A stretch of 5,248 nt of DNA from Bacteriovoracaceae bacterium (GCA_023151145.1 JAKLJM010000186.1:1-5248); one strand, 5' to 3'. Counted from the stretch's first letter, positions 1-5,248 are shown. Numbers and translations are program-made. The notes: generated by a model not told the origin, from the sequence alone.

Positions 1-1023
1 TTTATCATTCCATATAAAATCATTTCCTAAACGGTGATAAAACACGCGGCACAGAAGCTGAGTCGCTACCCATGGTCTAGCCATTTGTTCATTCACAACA
101 TGCATATGCACTCCACCACAAGGAGAGCCAGCAAATTTTTGAAACATAGGAAAGAAAACTTGTGGTCTAAAAATTAGACCCTCTTGAAGATTGTGTTCAC
201 GAAGAAGATTGTTCATGTGATCAGTAAATTCAAAAGCTTCAATTTTTGGGTGTCCTGCCATTTCAAGGCTTCTGGTCGTCCCGCGAGCTTCAGATATATT
301 TGTTCCTTCGAATAATACAGTTCCCACAAAAGTAATAGCTCCTTCCATGGTCGGAAGATTCGGAGAGGGATTTACCCAAGGAAGACCAGTGTCTTTAAAG
401 AATTGATTTCGTTTCCAGTTTTTCATGGTGATGGTGCGATAGGGAAGGTCGAGGTTTTTTACTTTCATGGCAAAGTGACCCACTTCTCCCATGGTCATCG
501 CATGCCTTTGAGGAATTAAAAGTTTTCCGACAAAAGATTGAAATTTTTCTTCTAAAACATTTCCTTCAATAATTTCGCCACCTACTGGATTTGGTCGATC
601 AAGGACTATGATTTCAATAGCGCGTTTATGGCATTTTTCTAAAATTAAAGTGAGAGTTGAGATATAGGTATAGACTCTGGTTCCTACGTCTTGAAGATCG
701 ACAATGAGTGTGTCTAGCCCTTCTAACATTTCATCTGTTGGAATTCTTGTTTCTGAGTAAAGTGAGTAGACGGGAATTTGAAAATACGGATGCACGAAAT
801 GTTTTGTTTCAATCATATTATCTTGAACGTCAGTAACAAAACCGTGTTGTGGTCCAAAGAGTTTAGTGAGTCTTTTACCAAAAACTTTTTTTAGCTCTAC
901 TACACCATTGGTGAACTGTGCTGTCACAGAGGCACTATGAGAGAGGTATCCAATATTTCCTTTAATGGTTTTTTGTAAATCAGCTTCCGTGATAAGACGC
1001 TCTAATCCGGTAATGGTTCTCAT
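1..1023 (-). CDS. NamZ-like exo-beta-N-acetylmuramidase (DUF1343), C-terminus cut by window edge
   Basis: I translated the minus strand by hand: 341 codons are open from an ATG at 1023-1021 to the window edge, so the C-terminus lies outside. Seen motifs, in order, match the DUF1343/YbbC family: FGPQHGF (residues 56-62), QDNMIET (67-73), PVYSLY (84-89), DLQDVGTRVYTY (109-120), LDRPNPVGG (141-149), RHAMTMGE (173-180), PSPNLPT (219-225) and EGTNISEARGTT (239-250). Family knowledge: NamZ removes N-acetylmuramic acid from the non-reducing ends of peptidoglycan fragments, usually in the periplasm or outside the cell, for cell-wall recycling or scavenging. The start at 1023 has a good SD (AGGA, 6 nt spacer) but gives no signal peptide. 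An in-frame ATG at 1068 would add a short hydrophobic leader. Residue 59 is Gln where many family members have Glu. Family assignment is secure; substrate and location are inferred. Confidence 0.92.
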   Translation of the reverse strand, partial: MRTITGLERLITEADLQKTIKGNIGYLSHSASVTAQFTNGVVELKKVFGKRLTKLFGPQHGFVTDVQDNMIETKHFVHPYFQIPVYSLYSETRIPTDEMLEGLDTLIVDLQDVGTRVYTYISTLTLILEKCHKRAIEIIVLDRPNPVGGEIIEGNVLEEKFQSFVGKLLIPQRHAMTMGEVGHFAMKVKNLDLPYRTITMKNWKRNQFFKDTGLPWVNPSPNLPTMEGAITFVGTVLFEGTNISEARGTTRSLEMAGHPKIEAFEFTDHMNNLLREHNLQEGLIFRPQVFFPMFQKFAGSPCGGVHMHVVNEQMARPWVATQLLCRVFYHRLGNDFIWNDK

Positions 1024-1137
1024 GAAATATCCTAAGAAAAAAGTTAAAATAATCTTATCTCTAAGCATAATAGAGAATGACTTCTTACGGGAAGATTTTT
1101 TATTAATTTTAGAAAATTCTTGAGTAGTGAAATCGGC
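1024..1137. other. Gap between the OsmC-like gene and the NamZ-like gene
   Basis: This is a 114-bp AT-rich gap between two co-directional minus-strand genes. It has no convincing intrinsic terminator (no GC-rich stem followed by a T run) and no clear -35/-10 pair. The NamZ frame stays open across the whole gap, and its in-frame stop is the stop codon of the OsmC-like gene at 1138-1140, so the two genes share one reading frame. A 6-bp inverted repeat with a 7-nt loop (1058-1076) places the alternative ATG at 1068 in its loop; this may be chance. Whether the two genes are co-transcribed cannot be decided from the sequence. Confidence 0.5.
1030..1033 (-). promoter_or_regulatory. Shine-Dalgarno site supporting the 1023 start of the NamZ-like gene
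   Basis: On the minus strand TAGGA stands 6 nt before the ATG at 1023. The alternative in-frame ATG at 1068 has only a weak purine stretch (AGAAG) rather far upstream, so the ribosome site favours the shorter protein without a leader. Confidence 0.5.
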
Positions 1138-1584
1138 TTAAGCTTTTTCGCCGTTTAAATAAATCTCAAAAAATTTATGAGTGGCCACGGAGTTTAAAAT
1201 TAGACAGTTTTGTTTCACTTTTTCCACTAATCTTTGCGCCCGATCAAGTTTTTCAATGCCATTTATTTCTATGGTAAAATGCGCTTCTTTCATCCATGGA
1301 GCTCTCGACTCATTGAGATCGACAACTAAACGACACTGAGCTTTTAGTTCATGAAAGTTAAGAAGAGATTTCTCGGCAGCAAATTTAAAAGTGGCCACAA
1401 AGCAGTTTAACAATGCTTCGGCATAGAGATCTTCTGGTGAGTGATGAAGGCCTGGGCCTTCAAATTCTTTTGGAATAGCAAGCGTGATAGTATCAGTGGT
1501 CGTTTGGCAACTTGTGATCCACGAAGTTTGTATTCCGGATTTTGCTGCGCTGTTTGCAATAAATTCTTTTGGATATCCGCTCAT
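1138..1584 (-). CDS. OsmC/Ohr-family protein (probable peroxide or organic hydroperoxide reductase)
   Basis: A 148-residue protein, the usual length for OsmC/Ohr enzymes. The family's two redox cysteines are in place: Cys61 in the helix motif SPEDLYAEALLNCFVATF (residues 49-66), and Cys127 in QNCLILNSV (125-133). E. coli OsmC has its pair at nearly the same positions. Family knowledge: these are cytoplasmic homodimers with thiol-dependent peroxidase activity against organic hydroperoxides, often induced by oxidative or osmotic stress. The frame extends to a TTG at 1602 (154 residues), but the ATG at 1584 has a GAGG SD with a 5-nt spacer and is preferred. Two extra cysteines (26, 84) are present. 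It diverges from thyA, and an inverted repeat just upstream may be a repressor site. I cannot tell OsmC from Ohr or from the general OsmC-like group on motifs alone. Confidence 0.9.
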   Translation of the reverse strand: MSGYPKEFIANSAAKSGIQTSWITSCQTTTDTITLAIPKEFEGPGLHHSPEDLYAEALLNCFVATFKFAAEKSLLNFHELKAQCRLVVDLNESRAPWMKEAHFTIEINGIEKLDRAQRLVEKVKQNCLILNSVATHKFFEIYLNGEKA

Positions 1585-1589
1585 ATCGG

Positions 1590-1593
1590 CCTC
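1590..1593 (-). promoter_or_regulatory. Shine-Dalgarno site deciding the OsmC-like start
   Basis: GAGG (minus strand) lies 5 nt before the ATG at 1584, inside the region that would be coding if the TTG at 1602 were used. It supports the shorter 148-residue protein. Confidence 0.6.
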
Positions 1594-1600
1594 ACTTTTC

Positions 1601-1618
1601 AATAGTTGGTTAACTATT
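1601..1618. promoter_or_regulatory. Inverted repeat, candidate operator of the OsmC-like gene
   Basis: AATAGTT-ggtt-AACTATT is a perfect 7-bp inverted repeat with a 4-nt centre. It begins 16 bp upstream of the OsmC-like ATG. On the minus strand a possible -10 box (CATAAT, 1628-1623) stands just upstream, which would put the transcription start inside the repeat, a normal position for a repressor site. No good -35 is visible. Family knowledge: Ohr/OsmC genes are often controlled by MarR-type (OhrR) or HxlR-type redox repressors that bind palindromes of about this size. No such regulator gene is in the window, so the link is inference. Confidence 0.4.
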
Positions 1619-1671
1619 TTCTATTATGACCTAACATTGATGGATCCTGGGCTAGACAGTTCTTAGGCGCT

Positions 1672-1709
1672 TTGATTTAATTGAAGTGAAGGTTTTAACA
1701 TGTTAAAAC
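1672..1709 (+). promoter_or_regulatory. Possible thyA-folA promoter region containing an 18-bp perfect palindrome
   Basis: The palindrome GTTTTAACATGTTAAAAC occupies 1692-1709, about 50 bp upstream of thyA. Weak promoter-like elements overlap it: TTGATT at 1672-1677 or TTGAAG at 1681-1686 as -35, with TTAAAA at 1703-1708 as -10 for the latter (16-nt spacer). A dimeric regulator bound there would cover the -10 box. The palindrome is too AT-rich, and has no following T run, to be read as a terminator. The promoter boxes are tentative; the palindrome itself is certain. Confidence 0.35.
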
Positions 1710-1760
1710 TTAGCCCCACACACACAACTAATTGAGACCATAGCGACCCGGAGAGTATTC

Positions 1761-2555
1761 ATGAAGCAGTATCACGATTTAATGTCCCACGTTTTAGAAC
1801 ACGGAACGAAAAAAGAAGATCGCACTGGAACCGGCACATTATCTGTTTTTGGATACCAGGCACGATATAATTTAGAGGAGGGTTTTCCTCTCGTCACGAC
1901 AAAAAAACTTCATCTTAAATCAATTGTTCATGAGCTTTTATGGTTTTTAAAGGGTGAGAGCAATATTCAATACCTTAAAGAAAATGGCGTTTCAATTTGG
2001 GATGAATGGGCCGATGAAGAAGGAAATTTAGGTCCAGTGTATGGCGTGCAATGGAGATCGTGGCGAGGAGCAAATGGCGAAACTATCGATCAGATTGCTA
2101 ATATTGTCGAACAGATTAAAAAAAATCCAGACTCACGTCGTTTAATCGTTAGTGCATGGAATGTGGCAGATATTGAAACGATGGCTTTGCCTCCGTGTCA
2201 TGCCTTTTTTCAATTTTACGTGGCCAACGGCAGACTTTCTTGTCAGCTTTATCAGCGCTCTGCCGATATCTTTTTAGGTGTACCATTTAATATTGCCTCT
2301 TATGCGCTCTTACCTTTGATGGTGGCTCAAGTGACTGGTTTAAAGCCAGGAGATTTTGTCCATACAATGGGAGATGCCCATTTGTATTTAAATCATGTGG
2401 ATCAAGCGCGCTTACAGCTTTCGCGCGATTGCCGCAAACTACCAACTATGCAGATTAATCCTGAGGTGAAATCCATTTTTGATTTTAAATTCGAAGACTT
2501 CAAACTTGTTGGATACGATCCACATCCACATATTAAAGCTGCAGTTGCTGTTTAA
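1761..2555 (+). CDS. thyA: Thymidylate synthase ThyA
   Basis: Complete 264-residue protein, the same length as E. coli ThyA and colinear with it. It converts dUMP and 5,10-methylene-tetrahydrofolate to dTMP and dihydrofolate in the cytoplasm, as a homodimer. Seen active-site residues: Arg21 in DRTGTGT, Glu58 and Trp80, the SRR phosphate loop (125-127), nucleophile Cys146 in PPCHAFFQF, Arg166 and Asp169 in YQRSAD, Asn177 in VPFNIASY, and His207/Tyr209 in HLYLNH. The C-terminus ends AVAV, close to the PVAI type that closes over the substrate. ATG at 1761 is preceded by GGAGAG at about 5-7 nt. folA follows after 12 bp, a very common arrangement, because ThyA is the main cellular source of dihydrofolate. 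Nothing suggests transfer or damage. Confidence 0.98.
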   Translation: MKQYHDLMSHVLEHGTKKEDRTGTGTLSVFGYQARYNLEEGFPLVTTKKLHLKSIVHELLWFLKGESNIQYLKENGVSIWDEWADEEGNLGPVYGVQWRSWRGANGETIDQIANIVEQIKKNPDSRRLIVSAWNVADIETMALPPCHAFFQFYVANGRLSCQLYQRSADIFLGVPFNIASYALLPLMVAQVTGLKPGDFVHTMGDAHLYLNHVDQARLQLSRDCRKLPTMQINPEVKSIFDFKFEDFKLVGYDPHPHIKAAVAV

Positions 2556-2567
2556 GGGAAATTCATT

Positions 2568-3131
2568 ATGCGCATTTCTTTAATTGCAGCAACCGGTGCA
2601 GATAGACAGTTAGGTAAAGAGAATAAACTTCTTTGGCACATTCCAGAGGATTGGAAATTTTTTAAAACGAAAACCTTAAACCACCCTATTGTTATGGGCA
2701 GAAAAACTTTTGATTCTATTGGAAAAGCTCTGCCTAAACGTGAAAATATTGTCGTCACCGGAAATAAAGAATTTTCCATGGAAAATGTGACGGTCATTCA
2801 TGATCCGATGATGGTTTTTGATGTGGGATTAGAATTAGAAGAAAAAGCTCATGCAAACGGGAGTTTATCTCCAGATGAAGACTTAGAAGTTTTTATTATT
2901 GGTGGAGCTACGTTATATGAATTTTTTCTTCCTTACGCCACGACACTTTATTTAACGGAAGTGAATTTTGAAGGCGAAGCAGATGTCTTTTTCCCTATGA
3001 TTTCAAGCAATGAATGGGTAATAGATGATATTTCTGAATGGATGGAATCAGGTGAGCATCAGTATCGTTTTCTCACTCTGGTTCGCGAGGATGCAGAAGA
3101 AAATGGGGATCCTTCAAATACAGACGAGTAA
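2568..3131 (+). CDS. folA: Dihydrofolate reductase FolA
   Basis: A 187-residue protein, longer than the roughly 160 residues typical of bacterial DHFR. It reduces dihydrofolate to tetrahydrofolate with NADPH and so recycles the product of ThyA. Seen motifs: ISLIAATGADRQLG (3-16), LLWHIPEDWKFFK (21-33) with the catalytic acid Asp28, MGRKTFDSIG (43-52), LPKRENIVVT (55-64), the IIGGATLYEFFLP nucleotide-binding segment (110-122), and a C-terminal strand HQYRFLTLVRE. The extra length comes from an expanded charged segment around residues 85-107, before the IIGG strand, and from an acidic tail ending NTDE. The SD (AAGGGA, 2554-2559) overlaps the thyA stop codon, so the two genes are very probably one operon and translationally coupled. 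All core residues look intact, so the enzyme should be active. Confidence 0.96.
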   Translation: MRISLIAATGADRQLGKENKLLWHIPEDWKFFKTKTLNHPIVMGRKTFDSIGKALPKRENIVVTGNKEFSMENVTVIHDPMMVFDVGLELEEKAHANGSLSPDEDLEVFIIGGATLYEFFLPYATTLYLTEVNFEGEADVFFPMISSNEWVIDDISEWMESGEHQYRFLTLVREDAEENGDPSNTDE

Positions 3132-3191
3132 AATAACCTGAGCGTTTTTGTACTGTTAACGAATGTAAGTTGTCGTCTTAGATAAGCTTAG

Positions 3192-3229
3192 TCATCCTTA
3201 ATGAATATTATTAATTTCATTAAGGATGA
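3192..3229 (+). promoter_or_regulatory. Perfect 14-bp inverted repeat covering the ribosome-binding site of the next gene
   Basis: Left arm TCATCCTTAATGAA (3192-3205), 10-nt AT-only loop (3206-3215), right arm TTCATTAAGGATGA (3216-3229), with no mismatch. The right arm contains the AAGGA SD (3222-3226) of the gene starting at 3234. In RNA, the left arm would act as an anti-SD and lock the site in a stem four nucleotides before the start codon. Readings: translational control (RNA thermometer, protein- or sRNA-opened hairpin), a DNA operator, or transcript-end protection for folA. There is no T run after it, so an intrinsic terminator is unlikely. Confidence 0.6.
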
Positions 3230-3233
3230 TGAG

Positions 3234-4055
3234 ATGAAATCTCTAGTTTTGTTTTCCATAGGCTTTTTTTCGTTCAGCACTTTAGCGAATTTAATTCCTT
3301 CCACTCAAAATGAATTTTGCACAAATCATCAAGATAAATCTCGTATTCAAGATTATTTAGAATTTTCAGAAAACCTCATGAGTTTTAAAAATGACGGTGG
3401 GGTTTTTGATGGTGGAGTTTGCTGGTGGCATTCGCGTTTTCAGCGCAATATGGCCTATCTGGCAATCTTTAAGCCAGAGAGTCCAATCATCCCTAAAAAA
3501 GAAATTAGAAATCTTTTAAATCAAATTAGAAACGGTAAAACCGTAGTCATTGTTCCAGGTTTTTTAAACGTCAAAGATTTCACACAGAATTATCAAAAAG
3601 AAATTCAAGGTCTTTTAAATGACTGGCAAATTTTAGAAGGTGGTCTCCAAGGTGGATGGCAAAGAGGCATTCAAGGAAAAACTAGCCTTGATCCAAAAGT
3701 CTTATCTCCGATGATGGATCGTTTATATGATTACGTAGAAAACCAAAAAAAAATTGCCTATCAAAAACTACAGATTAAAGGCATCACCGCTCATGCGTGG
3801 CTAGTTCATCGAATGAAAAAAATGGAAGATGGTTATATCTTAAGTTATGTGGATAGCAATGCCCCTCAAGAAGTTTTAACTTATCACTACAAATACACTG
3901 ACCGTTCTTTTTTTATTAAGGGATATGGAAACTTTGTTCCTTATTTAGAATTTGTCAAAGAAGAAGAGCGTCTGACAACGGTGGCGAAAAGCTATTGCCA
4001 GACTGGTATCAATTTACTTCCAGACGTATTTGAAAATCCTATTTACGAAAAATAA
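3234..4055 (+). CDS. Secreted protein of unknown function with candidate Cys/His/Asp residues
   Basis: I do not recognise a named family. The start at 3234 (273 residues) is chosen over an in-frame ATG at 3201 because it has an AAGGA SD with a 7-nt spacer and opens directly with a signal peptide: MK, a hydrophobic stretch (residues 4-17) and a likely cleavage after TLA (16-18). This predicts export to the periplasm or beyond. Striking segments: GGVCWWHSRFQRN (60-72), GKTVVIVPGF (101-110), GWQRGIQG (141-148), ITAHAWLVHRM (184-194), GYILSYVDSNAP (200-211) and FVPYLEF (234-240). The order Cys63, His187, Asp207/Asn209 resembles the layout of papain-like cysteine peptidases, but the usual Gln before the cysteine is absent, so this is a hypothesis. 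Cys29 and Cys255 could form a disulphide. It lies 102 bp after folA, and its 3' end overlaps the convergent gene. Confidence 0.8.
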   Translation: MKSLVLFSIGFFSFSTLANLIPSTQNEFCTNHQDKSRIQDYLEFSENLMSFKNDGGVFDGGVCWWHSRFQRNMAYLAIFKPESPIIPKKEIRNLLNQIRNGKTVVIVPGFLNVKDFTQNYQKEIQGLLNDWQILEGGLQGGWQRGIQGKTSLDPKVLSPMMDRLYDYVENQKKIAYQKLQIKGITAHAWLVHRMKKMEDGYILSYVDSNAPQEVLTYHYKYTDRSFFIKGYGNFVPYLEFVKEEERLTTVAKSYCQTGINLLPDVFENPIYEK

Positions 4056-4668
4056 GATCATCTTTTATTTCGTTGTCTGAAAATTTTTTTGCCGTTTGAC
4101 GGGGAAAATAGTTTTCAAAAAGGTGGGAAAGCTCATTTATACAGCCGCGCATAGCTTCGTAAGTTTCTCCGGCTTTCATTTTTTCAGCAAAATGTTTTGT
4201 CACTTCGGCCACAGATTCAGGTGGGCATTTTTCTAAAAGCCCATGATCCAAAATGATTTCAATTTTTCTTTCTAAAAGAGAAACTAAAATTAAGACACCA
4301 TTATGATCTTTGGTCATATGAATTTTTTCTTCAAAGAATAATTCCACACTTCGCTGATAAACTTCCTCTTCAATTTCTTCTTTCGTGATGAAGTATCTTC
4401 GAAGCTGTGGCAAATAGGCGAGCATATAGCCAGTGAAAAATCCTGGTAATTGAATAGTTAAGTACCAAAGCGGGTTAATGAAGTGCAGGGGAGAGAGATA
4501 GAGGAGAATGGCAAAAACAATGGCCATTAAGATCCCTAAACGAAAATGGGCCACCGGGTAGTAGTCACTTTGCGAAAGGATAACAGGAACAATTTCAATT
4601 TGCGCTTTAAGCTCACTGTCTTTGATCGCTTTTTTGATTAACTGACTTTGGGTTTTTGATACGTTCAT
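4039..4668 (-). CDS. TPM-domain membrane protein (COG3762-like)
   Basis: A 209-residue protein from ATG 4668 with SD AGGA 7 nt upstream. The N-terminal part has the half-TPM signature (EIVPVILSQSDYYPVAHFR, residues 25-43). Two hydrophobic membrane segments follow, at about 44-61 and 67-88. A cytoplasmic or periplasmic C-terminal part (104-182) contains GVLILVSLLERKIEIILDHGL (124-144, first and last residues G and L), which is the strand-rich core of a TPM domain. Family knowledge: such proteins are usually encoded just after lemA and a YgcG-like TPM protein. TPM domains have been linked to phosphatase activity and photosystem repair in plants; the bacterial role is unclear. The gene lies 33 bp after the upstream TPM gene, so the two probably form one operon. 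Its TAG stop sits inside the end of the convergent secreted-protein gene. Confidence 0.82.
   Translation of the reverse strand: MNVSKTQSQLIKKAIKDSELKAQIEIVPVILSQSDYYPVAHFRLGILMAIVFAILLYLSPLHFINPLWYLTIQLPGFFTGYMLAYLPQLRRYFITKEEIEEEVYQRSVELFFEEKIHMTKDHNGVLILVSLLERKIEIILDHGLLEKCPPESVAEVTKHFAEKMKAGETYEAMRGCINELSHLFENYFPRQTAKKFSDNEIKDDLIFRK
4045..4073. terminator. Possible bidirectional terminator at the convergent gene ends
   Basis: An imperfect inverted repeat (4045-4058 against 4060-4073, 12 of 14 positions pairing, A-rich left arm and T-rich right arm) spans the stop codon of the plus-strand gene. Folded, it would have a loop of about 5 nt and give a U-rich 3' arm on either strand. The stem is GC-poor, so it would be a weak terminator; no better candidate is present between the converging genes. 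Confidence 0.3.
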
Positions 4669-4701
4669 TTTTTTATCCTAAATAAAGAGAAAGTTTTTAA
4701 T

Positions 4702-5248
4702 TTACCAATCTGAAGAAGCCCCGCCACCGGAAAATCCTCCACCGCCCCCGGACCAGCCACCGCCACCGCCAAAACCACCACCGTTTCCACGTGTATGGTT
4801 TCCACTGCCGTAATAAACATCAAAAGGACGACGTCTCCCGTGATAGTGGCGACCAGAGACCGGGAGAAACTTTTGTAAGATGGTCAGAAAGATAAAGAGG
4901 AAAAATAATAACAAAGCGCCTTTTCCCGTTAGGGATTGGACTTTTGCTTTTTTTGGAGTGAGAGAGTTTAATTCATTTAGATTAATCGAAAGTTTATCAG
5001 TGATGCCAGTTAAGATCTTAAAGCTCGCCGTTTCGTAGTTTCCTTGTTTAAGATCTGGTCTAATACTATCTAGAAGTCTTTTGGAGTATAGATCTGTGAG
5101 ATCTCCTTCAAGACCTTGACCTACTTCTAAGCGCATTTTTCTTTCACGAAGGGCGATGATAAAAAGTGCACCTTTATCGGTATCTTTATTTCCTAGCTTC
5201 CACTGGTCAGTAACTTTAATGGAATAGGTCTCGATAGTTTCATCTTCT
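4702..5248 (-). CDS. TPM-domain protein with membrane anchor and Gly-rich tail (YgcG/COG1512-like), N-terminus cut by window edge
   Basis: The minus-strand frame is open from the right edge to TAA at 4702-4704, giving 181 full residues. An internal ATG at 5136 is not the start: the codons before it continue the conserved TPM domain (SIKVTDQWKLGNKDTDKGAL then FIIALRERKMRLEVGQGLEG). The domain continues with LTDLYSKRLLDSIRP and ends near NLNEL. It is followed by one membrane helix (ALLLFFLFIFLTILQKFL) and a basic patch (GRHYHGRRR). A glycine-rich C-terminus ends SGGGASSDW, the usual tail of this family. The signal peptide expected in this family would lie beyond the window, and so probably would lemA. 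Family knowledge: envelope-anchored TPM proteins of unclear biochemical role. The order with the following COG3762-like gene matches the common lemA-TPM-TPM cluster. Confidence 0.9.
   Translation of the reverse strand, partial: EDETIETYSIKVTDQWKLGNKDTDKGALFIIALRERKMRLEVGQGLEGDLTDLYSKRLLDSIRPDLKQGNYETASFKILTGITDKLSINLNELNSLTPKKAKVQSLTGKGALLLFFLFIFLTILQKFLPVSGRHYHGRRRPFDVYYGSGNHTRGNGGGFGGGGGWSGGGGGFSGGGASSDW

Noticed and set aside
1105..1118. AATTTT-ag-AAAATT inverted repeat as a terminator after the OsmC-like gene
   Set aside because: It is all A/T within its arms, has a 2-nt centre and no following T run; such repeats are expected by chance in this base composition.
1602..1602. TTG at 1602 as the start of the OsmC-like protein
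   Set aside because: It lies inside the inverted repeat 1601-1618 and lacks a clear SD; the ATG at 1584 has GAGG at 5 nt.
1484..1666. 60-residue plus-strand reading frame
   Set aside because: It lies antisense to the well-supported OsmC-like gene, has no SD and no recognisable motif, and runs through the divergent promoter region.
1714..1728. Short CA-rich run (cccacacacacaac) as a microsatellite
   Set aside because: Only four to five CA units; too short to call a meaningful repeat.
2552..2797. 81-residue minus-strand reading frame
   Set aside because: It is antisense to the start of folA, whose DHFR motifs are unmistakable; no SD or motif supports it.
3201..3203. ATG at 3201 as the start of the secreted protein
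   Set aside because: It has no SD, would place 11 residues before the signal peptide, and lies in the hairpin left arm; the ATG at 3234 has a good SD and gives a standard signal peptide.
4709..4790. GC-rich, repeat-like tract near the right side
   Set aside because: It is the coding sequence of the glycine-rich tail of the TPM protein (glycine codons), not an independent repeat element.
5134..5136. ATG at 5136 as the start of the Gly-rich TPM protein
   Set aside because: The conserved TPM domain continues in frame upstream to the window edge, so this Met is internal.

Overview
The window is an AT-rich (roughly 40% G+C by eye) stretch of an ordinary-looking Gram-negative-type bacterial chromosome. 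It carries seven protein genes, two of them cut by the window edges. The gene content (a NamZ/DUF1343 peptidoglycan-recycling enzyme, an OsmC-family protein, a ThyA-FolA pair, a secreted protein of unknown function and two TPM-domain membrane proteins), together with low G+C and good Shine-Dalgarno (SD) sites, would fit a deltaproteobacterium-like or Bdellovibrionota-like organism such as a Bacteriovorax relative. That assignment is a guess from style, not from a marker gene. No RNA gene, insertion sequence, CRISPR array or phage gene was seen.

Layout: on the minus strand, positions 1-1023 hold the N-terminal 341 residues of a DUF1343/NamZ-like exo-N-acetylmuramidase, and 1138-1584 hold an OsmC/Ohr-like peroxidase-family gene. 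A divergent intergenic region of about 175 bp follows. It carries two clean inverted repeats, one next to each of the outward-facing genes. On the plus strand come thyA (1761-2555) and folA (2568-3131), 12 bp apart. These form the thymidylate cycle: ThyA makes dTMP and dihydrofolate, and FolA reduces the dihydrofolate back to tetrahydrofolate. Next on the plus strand is an unrecognised secreted protein (3234-4055) with a candidate Cys/His/Asp set. Its ribosome-binding site lies inside one arm of a perfect 14-bp inverted repeat. From the right edge, two minus-strand genes run back toward it: a TPM-domain protein with a glycine-rich tail (YgcG/COG1512-like, cut at its N-terminus) and a second TPM-domain membrane protein (COG3762-like). 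The second ends by overlapping the secreted-protein gene by 17 bp.

Most genes are recognisable housekeeping or envelope functions. The points most worth following are the hairpin over the ribosome-binding site at 3192-3229 and the uncharacterised protein it precedes, and the two palindromes in the osmC-thyA divergent region. No clearly new multi-gene system is visible.
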